Shown here: piece by piece, positions 37,001-46,800 of the stretch
Position numbering within the stretch: the first letter of the stretch is position 1
How the letters are laid out: the number at the start of each line of letters is the position of its first letter
Source of the DNA: DUPQ01 sp964563155
Lineage (GTDB): Bacteria > Bacillota > Clostridia > DUPQ01
Assembly: GCA_964563155.1 (NCBI GenBank)
Contig: CAZLVL010000014.1
Location: 1 to 64,000, forward strand
Reading direction: 5' to 3'
DNA: 64,000 nt
Translations under genes and position numbers: made by a program
The notes under the pieces: model-generated
What the model was told of the DNA's origin: nothing
Databases searched by the model: none
The model's input: the letters and a program-made list of their open reading frames with translations, nothing else

Positions 37001-40000
37001 CAATTTTACAGGAAATGCATTTCCTGATAAGCTTCCATCTGCTTCCATATTGTCCATAATTTTAAAGGATTCTGCCTTAGCTATTGCATCTGCTTCGCTT
37101 AGTGCATCATAGCTTATCTGTACTATGGCTGACTTACTGTCTGCATCATATGCTCCAAGATTGAATTTATGCAACTTATAACTTGGATCTGTATTAAGAC
37201 TGGCACCCATTAATCTGGGAATGCTTGATAAATCAATCACTTCTACTTCAACAGGAGCAGAAATGTTAGTACCAAAGTGGGCATATAGGGTTTGATTACG
37301 CTCTTCATCATAGTAAATTGGTATATCGTCTTGGCCTAATAAGTCTGGGTAGGTTGGCGTAGCCTTGATTCCTCCTGTTGTAAAACTAACATCCATTTCA
37401 CCCCAATAATATGTTATACCGTAGCCAATAGAGAGTACTTCAAAACCTCCCCATATCTTTTCTGAATTAAGACCCAAATCCACAGCTAGAAGACTCATAT
37501 CACCTACAAGAGGAACCGATTTAGGGATTTTAAGACTGGCCCTGGCATACATTTCAAAGAATAAATCTGAATAATCCTTACTAACAAGGACTATATACCC
37601 ATTGCCCTCAATAACTCCTTGGAAGAGATCTACAGACATATATGCTTTTAGGTCTATTCCAGGATACCATTCTAACCCTAAAGATATTTTAGGAATTACA
37701 TCTATCATACTTAAAATCTTTACCTTAGTTGCTGCTATGCTAATACCAGTTAAACCTATACTTAGGGTTGCTTTTGCATCAAGCATTTGAAGCAAACTAA
37801 AGCCCACAGACATTATTAATTTAAGAGGAGGCAGAGCCTGGTTAAGGAAAATAGTGTCATAAAGGTTGGATATTCCACCACCACCTCCTGTTATCCAAAC
37901 CACTCCATAACCGTCAATGTTAATACCTGGTTTAAAGCCACCTACGTAGAAATATATGTCATCAGGCACTGGAACATTATTACGGCTCTTAAAGGAAAGT
38001 TTAGCCTCAAGAGCAAAGGTGGCTAGTTCCATGCCTCCAGCAAATTTAAAGGCCCAGTCGTTTATGGTATTGACCTCCAAAGATCCTGTAACCTGAGGAA
38101 GATTTTCAATATAGTTCTGTATTCCTATTTCTACTTTAAAATGCACTCCATAAAAACCTTTACCACAGCCAAATAAGACATCTTGCACCATAACAGAAGC
38201 AGACCAGCCTACTTCATCGTCATCAGATTCTTTAACTGTAGAAAAATCACCTAAGGCATTTATTTGGTCATTACCATAAACTGTTTTATATAAATTGTGA
38301 TCACTCTTATGATACTCGAATAAATCTTGCATCTTTGACCAATAGGTATCTCGTGGTTTTTCACCTTCTTTTGGATTTAGAAAAGACTTGGAAAAACTGG
38401 CAGTAAAGGATAGTACTCGTCCTATCTCTTTATCTCCATCCATTATTACTCCCAACTCACCATAGGCTAGTTTAAATATCATACCAGCTAAGGTCTGGCC
38501 CAATCCATATACAGAAGGCCATATCAACATAATTGTATTGTCTCCAAAATTAGGTAAGCGATTTCCATTTTTATCATATTTACGCAAGGAGTATCTACTT
38601 CCTTGCTCAATTTTTGTAAAGATTGCCTTTCCCTTCCATATGGATGTTCTAGCATCACTGGTCAGTAAATCCCCATCAAATTCCACCATAATGGAGGCAT
38701 TCCAAAAGCCCTTTGGATCACTATATGATTCATAATACACGGATAAGGTTCCATCTTCAAAATCCATACAGCCGTTGATAGTAATGGTATTATCAATAAT
38801 ATATTCACGGGTTTGTGTATCTAGTCTCTTTGTACTTACCGCTGTATAATATGTAACCTCCTCATGAGCTCCGTCTTTAACCTTTCTTTCTCCAGTAAAT
38901 TCACCTCTAAATACTAAAAGAATCTCAACATACTTATCTTTATCACTGCTGAATTTTTGAAAGGCAGCTTCATCTTCAAAGCCCTCTAGTCGGTATAGGC
39001 TGTTATGGGTATAGGTTTCAGTTTCCTTACCAATATTATGGTCAATATCATATTCAACAACGCACAAAACACCATAACTATCATTTTTATACTTTTTATC
39101 CTCTGAAACTACAAAGTACAGCTGATTTGCAGTCTGCGTTTGGTGCTCTTGGGCAACTAAACCATCACTTACAGCCTCTGGTGTCCATTCAAGTTGAAGG
39201 TACCAACTTCCTGGAGCAAGCTCTATTTCATTTCCCAAGGCAAGATCCATCACACCATCATTTATTTTAATACCAGAATGAGGAATCTCAATCTTTGTTT
39301 TTCCGTCTACGCTATAGGCATATATGTTCCAATTTGCCCGGTTATCCAGCATTGCTGGATTTGTAATGGCTACAAACAAATGCCTTGTACCACTTACATA
39401 GATAATGTCTGGTGTCATAGATATAAAGTTAACTTTGGGAATTCCATTATCACTACCTGGAAGTAGGATATATACTACTTTTTCTCCTATCTTGTAATCT
39501 AGAGCCAATTCCCCACCTGTTGACGATATATCATATACACTGATGGTAATACGTTCATAAGTAGCTGATTGGTTAGGCCTTGCTTCAAAGTAGAGGGTTT
39601 TAGATATTAATTCTCCTACTTTCACATTACTGTAATTAAGCGTAACAGGGTCGATTTCTCCAAAATCAACCACTTCATTCCCACTGTCACTAAGCACACG
39701 TAGGTTGGAGGTAGTCTGTATGGCTAGAGCAATATTTTTAAGTTCCATTGCAGTTTCTGACTTGTAATTTTCCAGTATTACACCCACCCCAAAGTCTGCT
39801 ATTCCCAAATCAACAAGGCGAACAAAGTCTGTTTTGTCAGCATTAAGCTCTAAACGCAAAGGTGCAGATATATCCACAGCTACAGAGTTTGCAGCTGGAA
39901 CATTATGTCTAGAATAGACCCCATAATAGCTAACTATACCAGCCGAAGCGGCATTAGCAACAGATCCTAGGTCATAATAAAGGGCATATGCACTGTCAGC

Positions 40001-40816
40001 TGTCAAATATTCATTATATGAATTTGTAAAATCTAAGCCTTCATTGGGAACAAAATTAAATAAGCTTGATGCTAAATTATTCCAATGTCCAAAAGCAATC
40101 TGATAAGGAGTATCAGATGGATTATTAACCGTATATGCCATAATTCCAGCATTTAGAGGATCATCCATAGAATATATTTGAGGAATTGCCTCTTCATCTT
40201 TAACTATAACTAATTCATTAGTTATGAGAGAAGCTCCTAAGCTTTGTTTAATAACATTGTAATAGGCAAAATCTTTTTCACCCAGACAAGAATCTAAAAG
40301 CATCCTAGCCTTAACCTCTACAGGTGAGCTACCTGAGTTAAGCACTGTAAGCGAAATGGATACCATACCATGTTCAGTAGATGCTTCATTTGCCAAAGAA
40401 ATAGTTTGAACAAAGGTAAGCTTTCCAACAGACCAAGAAGCAATAATCTCACCATTCTCATTTTCTTGTTCTACCTTAACACCAGAACGGCTAGGGTCAC
40501 TTAAATTTCCATACTTTCCACCAAATATATATTCTTCCACACTCTTATCTTGGTATTTTACTTGGTAGGATACAAAAGAGGTATCATACTCTCCATTATG
40601 GAAGAGTAGCTTTTTGTTATTGTCTGATTTTTTCAGCAAATCACCCTCTTCTGTGTTAATAGCAAAGCCACCATTTTTCTTGGAAACTTCCACACGAATA
40701 TATCCATTATCTATGGTATATGGGTCGTTTTCCGTTGCCAAAACCCTAAGTACATTTATGGGTACCAAGTTTAGTAAAATAGTTAAGCAAAGAAGACATG
40801 ATATGAGTCTTTTCAT
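34091..40816 (-). CDS. Giant SLH surface protein B (2241 aa)
   Basis: The 2241-residue product has a signal peptide (about 1-28). Its DSYGVLCVVEYD (about 577) to ILLVFRGEF, then GGGGGISNLYDT (about 980), match the corresponding core of the giant protein A, so the two share a module of several hundred residues. Later come fibronectin-III-like and Ig-like domains (about 1380-1760), an InlB-type repeat (GGTATGGGNYSPGDEVTLVA, about 1900) and three SLH domains (about 2055-2230). It starts 11 bases after protein C and is followed 56 bases later by the subtilisin, so all are one transcript. No enzymatic motif was found; it is presumably structural or adhesive. Confidence 0.85.
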   Translation of the reverse strand: MKRLISCLLCLTILLNLVPINVLRVLATENDPYTIDNGYIRVEVSKKNGGFAINTEEGDLLKKSDNNKKLLFHNGEYDTSFVSYQVKYQDKSVEEYIFGGKYGNLSDPSRSGVKVEQENENGEIIASWSVGKLTFVQTISLANEASTEHGMVSISLTVLNSGSSPVEVKARMLLDSCLGEKDFAYYNVIKQSLGASLITNELVIVKDEEAIPQIYSMDDPLNAGIMAYTVNNPSDTPYQIAFGHWNNLASSLFNFVPNEGLDFTNSYNEYLTADSAYALYYDLGSVANAASAGIVSYYGVYSRHNVPAANSVAVDISAPLRLELNADKTDFVRLVDLGIADFGVGVILENYKSETAMELKNIALAIQTTSNLRVLSDSGNEVVDFGEIDPVTLNYSNVKVGELISKTLYFEARPNQSATYERITISVYDISSTGGELALDYKIGEKVVYILLPGSDNGIPKVNFISMTPDIIYVSGTRHLFVAITNPAMLDNRANWNIYAYSVDGKTKIEIPHSGIKINDGVMDLALGNEIELAPGSWYLQLEWTPEAVSDGLVAQEHQTQTANQLYFVVSEDKKYKNDSYGVLCVVEYDIDHNIGKETETYTHNSLYRLEGFEDEAAFQKFSSDKDKYVEILLVFRGEFTGERKVKDGAHEEVTYYTAVSTKRLDTQTREYIIDNTITINGCMDFEDGTLSVYYESYSDPKGFWNASIMVEFDGDLLTSDARTSIWKGKAIFTKIEQGSRYSLRKYDKNGNRLPNFGDNTIMLIWPSVYGLGQTLAGMIFKLAYGELGVIMDGDKEIGRVLSFTASFSKSFLNPKEGEKPRDTYWSKMQDLFEYHKSDHNLYKTVYGNDQINALGDFSTVKESDDDEVGWSASVMVQDVLFGCGKGFYGVHFKVEIGIQNYIENLPQVTGSLEVNTINDWAFKFAGGMELATFALEAKLSFKSRNNVPVPDDIYFYVGGFKPGINIDGYGVVWITGGGGGISNLYDTIFLNQALPPLKLIMSVGFSLLQMLDAKATLSIGLTGISIAATKVKILSMIDVIPKISLGLEWYPGIDLKAYMSVDLFQGVIEGNGYIVLVSKDYSDLFFEMYARASLKIPKSVPLVGDMSLLAVDLGLNSEKIWGGFEVLSIGYGITYYWGEMDVSFTTGGIKATPTYPDLLGQDDIPIYYDEERNQTLYAHFGTNISAPVEVEVIDLSSIPRLMGASLNTDPSYKLHKFNLGAYDADSKSAIVQISYDALSEADAIAKAESFKIMDNMEADGSLSGNAFPVKLFNVAYSAEAPQNADANANITFNESTGKAAFCFTVTKQEQYNKDWYISSGDVKTDVLLYHVSPLPKVDTVTGTLNGSKIDLSWVGTSLGELDKISFFLSDTNNPEESDGGIPLKIEEDSSVLKGGSLEIDIPKDLPSGDYYVRAVYSKEGEINSVVFSDDKIKIENANTPKPCIVSEFAPAGNLEYKLTIKEQADDSTDGYQVTIYNEDNTATEIVNLTYKKAASGNTSFTIGGSYEYEGNAIGLIAGKKYYASVTPYKLIDSNDNGEMDTLVYGVTTKTATIELPEKTRPEITITSDKQARTVERIELRKDDNDPEGPALETIVEYITYTDKTITLVALSNEMVTGKWGLDDAQIEEKLIEGALEKPKGTFTNTNEIVIPLSNLTEGSHTLEIWGNNAKGDSFRYVYTFDVDTTPPRLMLTTPVNGSFFGKDGKLLVSGVTDSDAHFTITSNQVTICSGLTIDKLSGTIDSEGIFQFIIDIPNPNSSSIHDLVISVSDSAGNTVTKEVAVTHGGLADLEGLQVLVDGNVLLDGNIPVPALGQQSKQLSLLGVTSTGSLFQLNEKGNISWLCQAVEGDASVDENGLLTLSAEAQGMLVGQLEVTRGAYRTVALTFGAEPASGTVAVSSTIGGTATGGGNYSPGDEVTLVAKPDTGYTFSKWVITGVAVLDSSKTRVTFLMPDEGNVLAYAEFKAIAPKVDPDEDLDEDPDEETIPSSQVVDVEGELVEVQIPVGANPDTYVPYYLDKEGNKIYVASSFVENGILFFIAPVAGKYFFTENTVTFKDTKDHWAKSSIDFMAARGLFIGMGDNQFAPNTNMTRAMFVTVLHRLAGQPEPKNKVTFQDVPSGIWYEKAVAWANENKIVNGMTVNTFAPDDLVTREQMCAMIARYARFIKIGQNTENADNNSFTFIDANEISDWALEDVEFCKAAGLVIGLPDNSFAPRTGSNRGENCTVFMRLVELLIREAMKN

Positions 40817-40827
40817 TTAGATTCCTC

Positions 40828-43800
40828 CTATCTTTCTACATAAAGCAGGGTTAGATAACTTTGTCTGCTTTGAGTGATAATGTATAGTGTATAAAAGCCT
40901 GTTTCGCTTAATGTGATATTTCCATCTCCATCAACTTCCACAGAAGATGCAAAATTTTTCATTTGTCCTTCAGTACGAATACCGCTACAGATTTTAATGG
41001 TGTAGGGCTCCATTTCATTAGTTGAAATCAACTTTAATCCTTCAACCTTAAGATTATATGTACCTTTAGAAAGCACACTTGTACCATTAGCTTCTGTGAC
41101 AGTATCATTAATTGTTACTAGAGGCTGATTTTTATCAATGACCCTAACATATCGATTGGCATACCCTATATTGCCTGCACTATCTGTAACAGAATAGGGT
41201 ATTTTGTATAGGCCAGGGACCTTTAAATCCAATTTTTCAAAGTCTTCTCCACCATTTAAATTGTATGTTAACCTACTTTCTAAGTCTGAGGCTTTGTCTA
41301 GGTTATCCCATACATTTACTCCTAGCTTTAGTAAAGCCTCAAAGTCAGATAAGTCACTATCTTGGCGGACTTTTATTGTCATAGTGTCAAAGCTAATCAT
41401 GGGGGCAGTTTTATCAACATTGCCAATTACAACAGTGGCAAGGGCCATATTGCCAGCTGAATCAAAGGCCTTAATTAAGTAGGCTCCGTTGTCAGTAAAT
41501 GTCAGTGTTCTTTGCGTATTTGCGCTTAACTGAAGTTCAAAATCTTTCTCCCATTTAATTGTGCAGTCTTCATTTACTTCAATAGTGATTTCAGCCAATC
41601 CTGTAGAAGGTAAGTTTGAAGTATTTTCTGGCAAGGTTTTTAGTATAGGCGGGCTAGTGTCAATTGGATTGAGATCTACACTAACACTTCCAATATTTCC
41701 CGCCTTATCTCTAAACTTGTAGGTTATTTTTTCATCACTAGCAGTTTTTATAACCAAGGGATTAAAGGCATCATACAAAATATCAGGTGTTCCAGTATTT
41801 AAGCAGTATGAAGGCTCATTAGGAATAAGGGTAATTTCTGCAGAATATGGGGTATTATAGCCTTCTCTTTTTGAGTATTTAACATTCAAATCTATCTCAG
41901 GTGCTATCTTATCAATTACACCTTCTGGTAAGATTAGTAGAACCTCACTTTGTTGAGAATTGTAAGAGCTTATACCAAGACGAATACCTACAACTCCTCC
42001 ACTTTCACCACTAAATGCAACTATCAGTTGATCATATACATCATAATAATTATCTCTAAACAAACTAGGGCTAAAGGAGATACCCTTAGTATATGGTGAA
42101 AAATATGACCATTCATCCCAAGTTACATAGTCTAATGTGTATTCAAGGGGCATAATATTAGCCATAGGCATATTAGATGAAATAATGGCCTTAAGATCTG
42201 TATTAATTGGGCCTAGAGTTGGTCTAGTTTCATCAATTTCTTCATCAAGTAAGAAATATGAGGGTGACCATACAACTTTAAGAAGAGGCTTGGAGGTATC
42301 AATGTCACTGATACCCAAATTATATGTACTTCTATTACCTGCTAGATCAGAAAATACAAGAACTTGGCTACTATTATCAGAAAATTCAAGCTTATACCAA
42401 CCATTGTATTTTTCTAATTCCCCAGTTGCTCCAACTACCTTTTCTAACTTAGGACTAATTAAGCTAACAAAGCCTGTCTCAGTGTTACTATCTGCATTTG
42501 CCTTATCGGAAAAGGTAATATATAGAGTCTTTTCGTATAAGGTTTTAGAGACAGTTTCTGTTATTACTGTTGGTGTGATAGTATCAAACCAAGGTATCAT
42601 ATAGCTTGCTTTAATCTTTGTATATGTGTAATTATCTTTATCAGCACCTGTTTCTTCTTTTGCATTGTCTATTACTAGAATATAGAAGTCTTCTGTAAGT
42701 TCAGGCAATATAGTTATATTCCTTCCGCTTATAGATACTCCAGTAACACTGTCACTAACCAGTGTATTGTATGAAAGATCTCCTTGAGGTTGGTCTTTTT
42801 TTACCACAATCTTGTACTCAGACGAATCAAGCACATTAACTTCAAAGAGATAACCTTGTACATAGGTAATTGAATCAAAAATTGTCTTAATATCTTCTTC
42901 TTTAGCATATGCATTAAAGGCGTTAGCTGCAAGATAACGGTCACTTCGTTTAGCATATATATTTAGATTAACAAGAGGATTATCCTCATCTTTTTCTATC
43001 TTTGACTGGGCAGAAGGTTCAACTATTGTTATACCCAGCTCTCCTAGGTCTACCCTTAAAGAGCCATTTTGTCCCAAATCATCCACATAGGTAAAGGTAT
43101 ATTTATCACTTTCTCCATACCTAAAGGTATGCTCTTTGTCGCTAGCTCCTGTAGGTGTTACCCTTCTTGATGTGCTATAGCGAACTACAACTTTTCCTGT
43201 AGTGTTTCCTACTGGAAGATCTTCTTTTGTATACTCTCGTCCTGTTTCAGTAAAGTAGAAATGGGCCTTAGCCTCTGGTGCTGACTTAGAAATATTAGAA
43301 ATATTAATATCTACTAAATAGGCACTAGTTAGGGCATCCCACTCCACTACGTCTTCATAGTATTTAAAGTTTTTATAATGACAAGCTACCAGTTGTTCGT
43401 TGTCAGTCAAAGTTATCTCTTTTCTATCTGTGGCTACATAATTTGTCGCTTCATCATCGGATATGGGTATGAGGTTTTCACCTACTTTTTTATAGAGGAT
43501 TATTCCACCGGTACTAGAAACTCTTTCTGTGGAAACAATAACTTTAACGTCCCCAGCTGTTAATTCATTGGGACTAATATCAACAGCCATGCCCATATCA
43601 TCAAATACTCCATTAAAATCAATTGTTTGGGTAAAAGAATTACCAAAGACATCATAAAACTTAATATCCTCTATCCCGTCCTCAGTTACTGGAAATGCTC
43701 CTATTTGAACTTTTCCATATTGGGGATTAGGATTAATCCAAGAACTTTCTGGTAGTACTGGCACATTAAACTTTAGAATAAGTTTCTGTTCAGGAAAAGT

Positions 43801-46800
43801 CTCTTCGTAAGAGGGTGTCCTAACAAAGTCTAATACAGGTTCTTTGCCTATCCCATCACCTGCTGTATAAGCACGGGCTTGACCACCCTTAGCATCATTA
43901 ATAGTTACATAGTTTTGAGCTACATAGTTTTCATCACCATAGCCTACAGAATTATTTCCTAAGGCATCTATTGCATCCATGTATAAGGAAAATGTTTGCT
44001 CCACAATAGCATTTGTATCCTTATCTTTTATATAGGCCACAACTCCTTTAACAGTTACTTCTAAATAATGAGGGTCGTAGGGATTAGCATTTACAACATC
44101 AGTCTTTCTTTCAACTCTAACCTCATAAATTCCTGTTGGACTTCTATCTGTGCTTGTCCAAACATAGTCACCTTCTTTGCTATTTATGACCAGATCCAAA
44201 CTCATATAATCTTGTAGTTTAAGTACTTTTGTATAGTCCGAATCATAGTATAGGCTAATAGTTAGAGGCATATATACAGTGGGCCTTCTTGGTTTAGTAT
44301 GGTCAACTGCATAAATGCTGTGGTCTTCTATCTTAAATACCGCTTCAAATATCCCCTCATCTTCAATACTACTTATAGAAGTTACTATAGGGGGTGTTTT
44401 ATCTAAGACAGCAATTGGGGGATCTAATATATCGTTATATGTCCCTTCTTCTCTACTATATAAATTGATATTTCCATATCTATCTATGCTGTAAACATAA
44501 TATTGATTAACTCCTTCAGTTAAGGGACAAGTAAAGGTTCCATCATACTGGGCTGCCATTTCTTTAGGTTGGCCTTTCATGTTCAATGAACCAAATTCTA
44601 TGGCTGTTGCAAAAACTCGGACACCATCCATTAATTGGCCTTGATCTGGAGTAAAGATGACATATCCTGTATCTACCACACTACTGCCTTCTTCTCCTTG
44701 TGAAACAGATACAGTTCCCTTTGTTTCCATATCCACAGGATGAATAGTATAATACTTAACCTCAGAATCTATTCCATTTCTATTTAAAACTTGGACTGCA
44801 ATTATGTTATCTTGATTTCTCAACAACCCAAGATTACTTATATAGACATCGCCTAGCAATTTTCCTATTCCTTTTTCAGCATTGGCTTCAGCATCCGTAT
44901 CCCAAAGAGTGAGGTAAAAATAGCGCTCTCCTGGTATCTCATGAATCGAACTATATGAATACCTAGCATCTTCTGCTTTTTCTCCTGTGGTCACATTCCA
45001 TACCCTAACAGTATATTGAGATATATCACCATGATTATCTATTCCAACTGTTAATACATTTGCAGCAGAAGCTAAATGACTAGGGATATAGATTACTTCA
45101 CTATTCTCCAAAGAAGCATTATCTGAGTCATAATAATTTTCAGCCTCTATTCCATGGGTATAAAAGCTATTAATGTAGGCATTTGGCCAAGGGCCTGGAG
45201 TATAAGATATGGTATTTAATTTAAACTCTGGAGTCTTTGAACCATCAATATGCATAACTATGTCTTTTCCTTCAGAATCTTTTAAGGGAATCGCATAGTC
45301 TTTACCAGCAAAACACTTAACGTATAGGGTAACCTTGTAATTACCCGCTTTATAGTCATCGTATGGGAAGACAACCTTATGATATCGTCCCGAAGAAAGA
45401 TATGCCCTATGTTGAACATATGGATATGAATTAACAAGTTCAATTTCAATATATGAATTGGCAAAATCAATATCCTCATAATTCCAGAGATATTTATCAA
45501 TACCTAAATCAACATTAAACTCCACTCCCTCTGCTGTTGAAAGCATAGGAGGCTCAGTATCTCTTAACCAATAAGAGGTATTATTCTCTTCTCCTTGCTT
45601 TATGTTAATAGCTTTGACTGGACCAAATGAGATATAAGGAAATGTGTCCGTATCCTTACTCTCTGTATTGTGAGACACACGAAGTGTTACTGTTTCTTTT
45701 GCTACAAATTTTGATTCAGTTCCCGCTTGTAGGGGATATTCGATTCTTTCAATAGCATCTTTTTTAAGTACAAAAGCATCCCCTTTCCCAGAAAGGACAG
45801 TTACTTGTAAACTGCCATTAAAATCATGATCAGCATTTATTATGCTGTAGATATAGGACTTATCCCCAGATTCAATTAGTTCATAAGTATATTTCCCATT
45901 ATCTACTGTCACCTTCATTCTTGCCCAAGGTGAGTCTTTCACATGGGTTGAACCATCTATTAAACTTCTTACGTAACCACTAAAAACATCCCGATAATTA
46001 TCATTCGACAAATCATCTACATTATCTCCAAAGACCCGAACATAATATTCATCACTTGCAACTGGGTCTTTAACCATAAAGAGCAAGAAACCACCATCAT
46101 CAATATCATCAGCCTTTAGAGATGCCTTAGAGGTAATCTTCGAAGAATAACTTATAGCATAGCTAAAATGGGTCAAGTCATAATCATAGACTCCCATATT
46201 ACTTGTAATTTGATTACCAGATTTATCAAAGACCTTAACCCAAAGATGCTGTGAAAAGCTAGAACCTTCAGTTACTGTAGCTCTTGCTATTATCCTTCCA
46301 ATTTTTGTCTGATTATCTGGAATAAACTCAATTGGTGCAGGAATCCATGCAGAGTTATCCTCAGATTCTGGAGGTTCTTCACTATCATTCCAAAGGTAAT
46401 ATGCCTCTTCCAGTGCTGCTTGGTCTTGAATATCAATATCAACCTCAATCGTCCCTGTATTGTTATCATTTAAGCTTTGTTTTACATCACCAGCAATTGC
46501 ACTTGGTGCTTGGTCTTCCCAGGTGGTATCTATGGGAAAAGAAAGCCAATCATTCCAGACATAGGAATTGCTGGCATAGTCTACAACCCCAAACTGAAGG
46601 GCAGTATCAAACAAAGTGTACTCTTGGCCTACTAGAGGACGGATATAGATATAGTGGGTTTTTCCTTCTATTTGCATAAAGCTATACTGCTGATAGCCAG
46701 TATAGCCGTCTAACCATTCTTCTGTGCCATCCAACTCAAGCTCTGTAGTAATAATATATTGAAAGGGCCATGAAACTTTTGAAATACTATCATCTAAGAC

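Noticed and set aside
42137..42604. 155-codon plus-strand frame
   Set aside because: It is antisense to giant protein C, low in normal amino-acid pattern and without a ribosome site.
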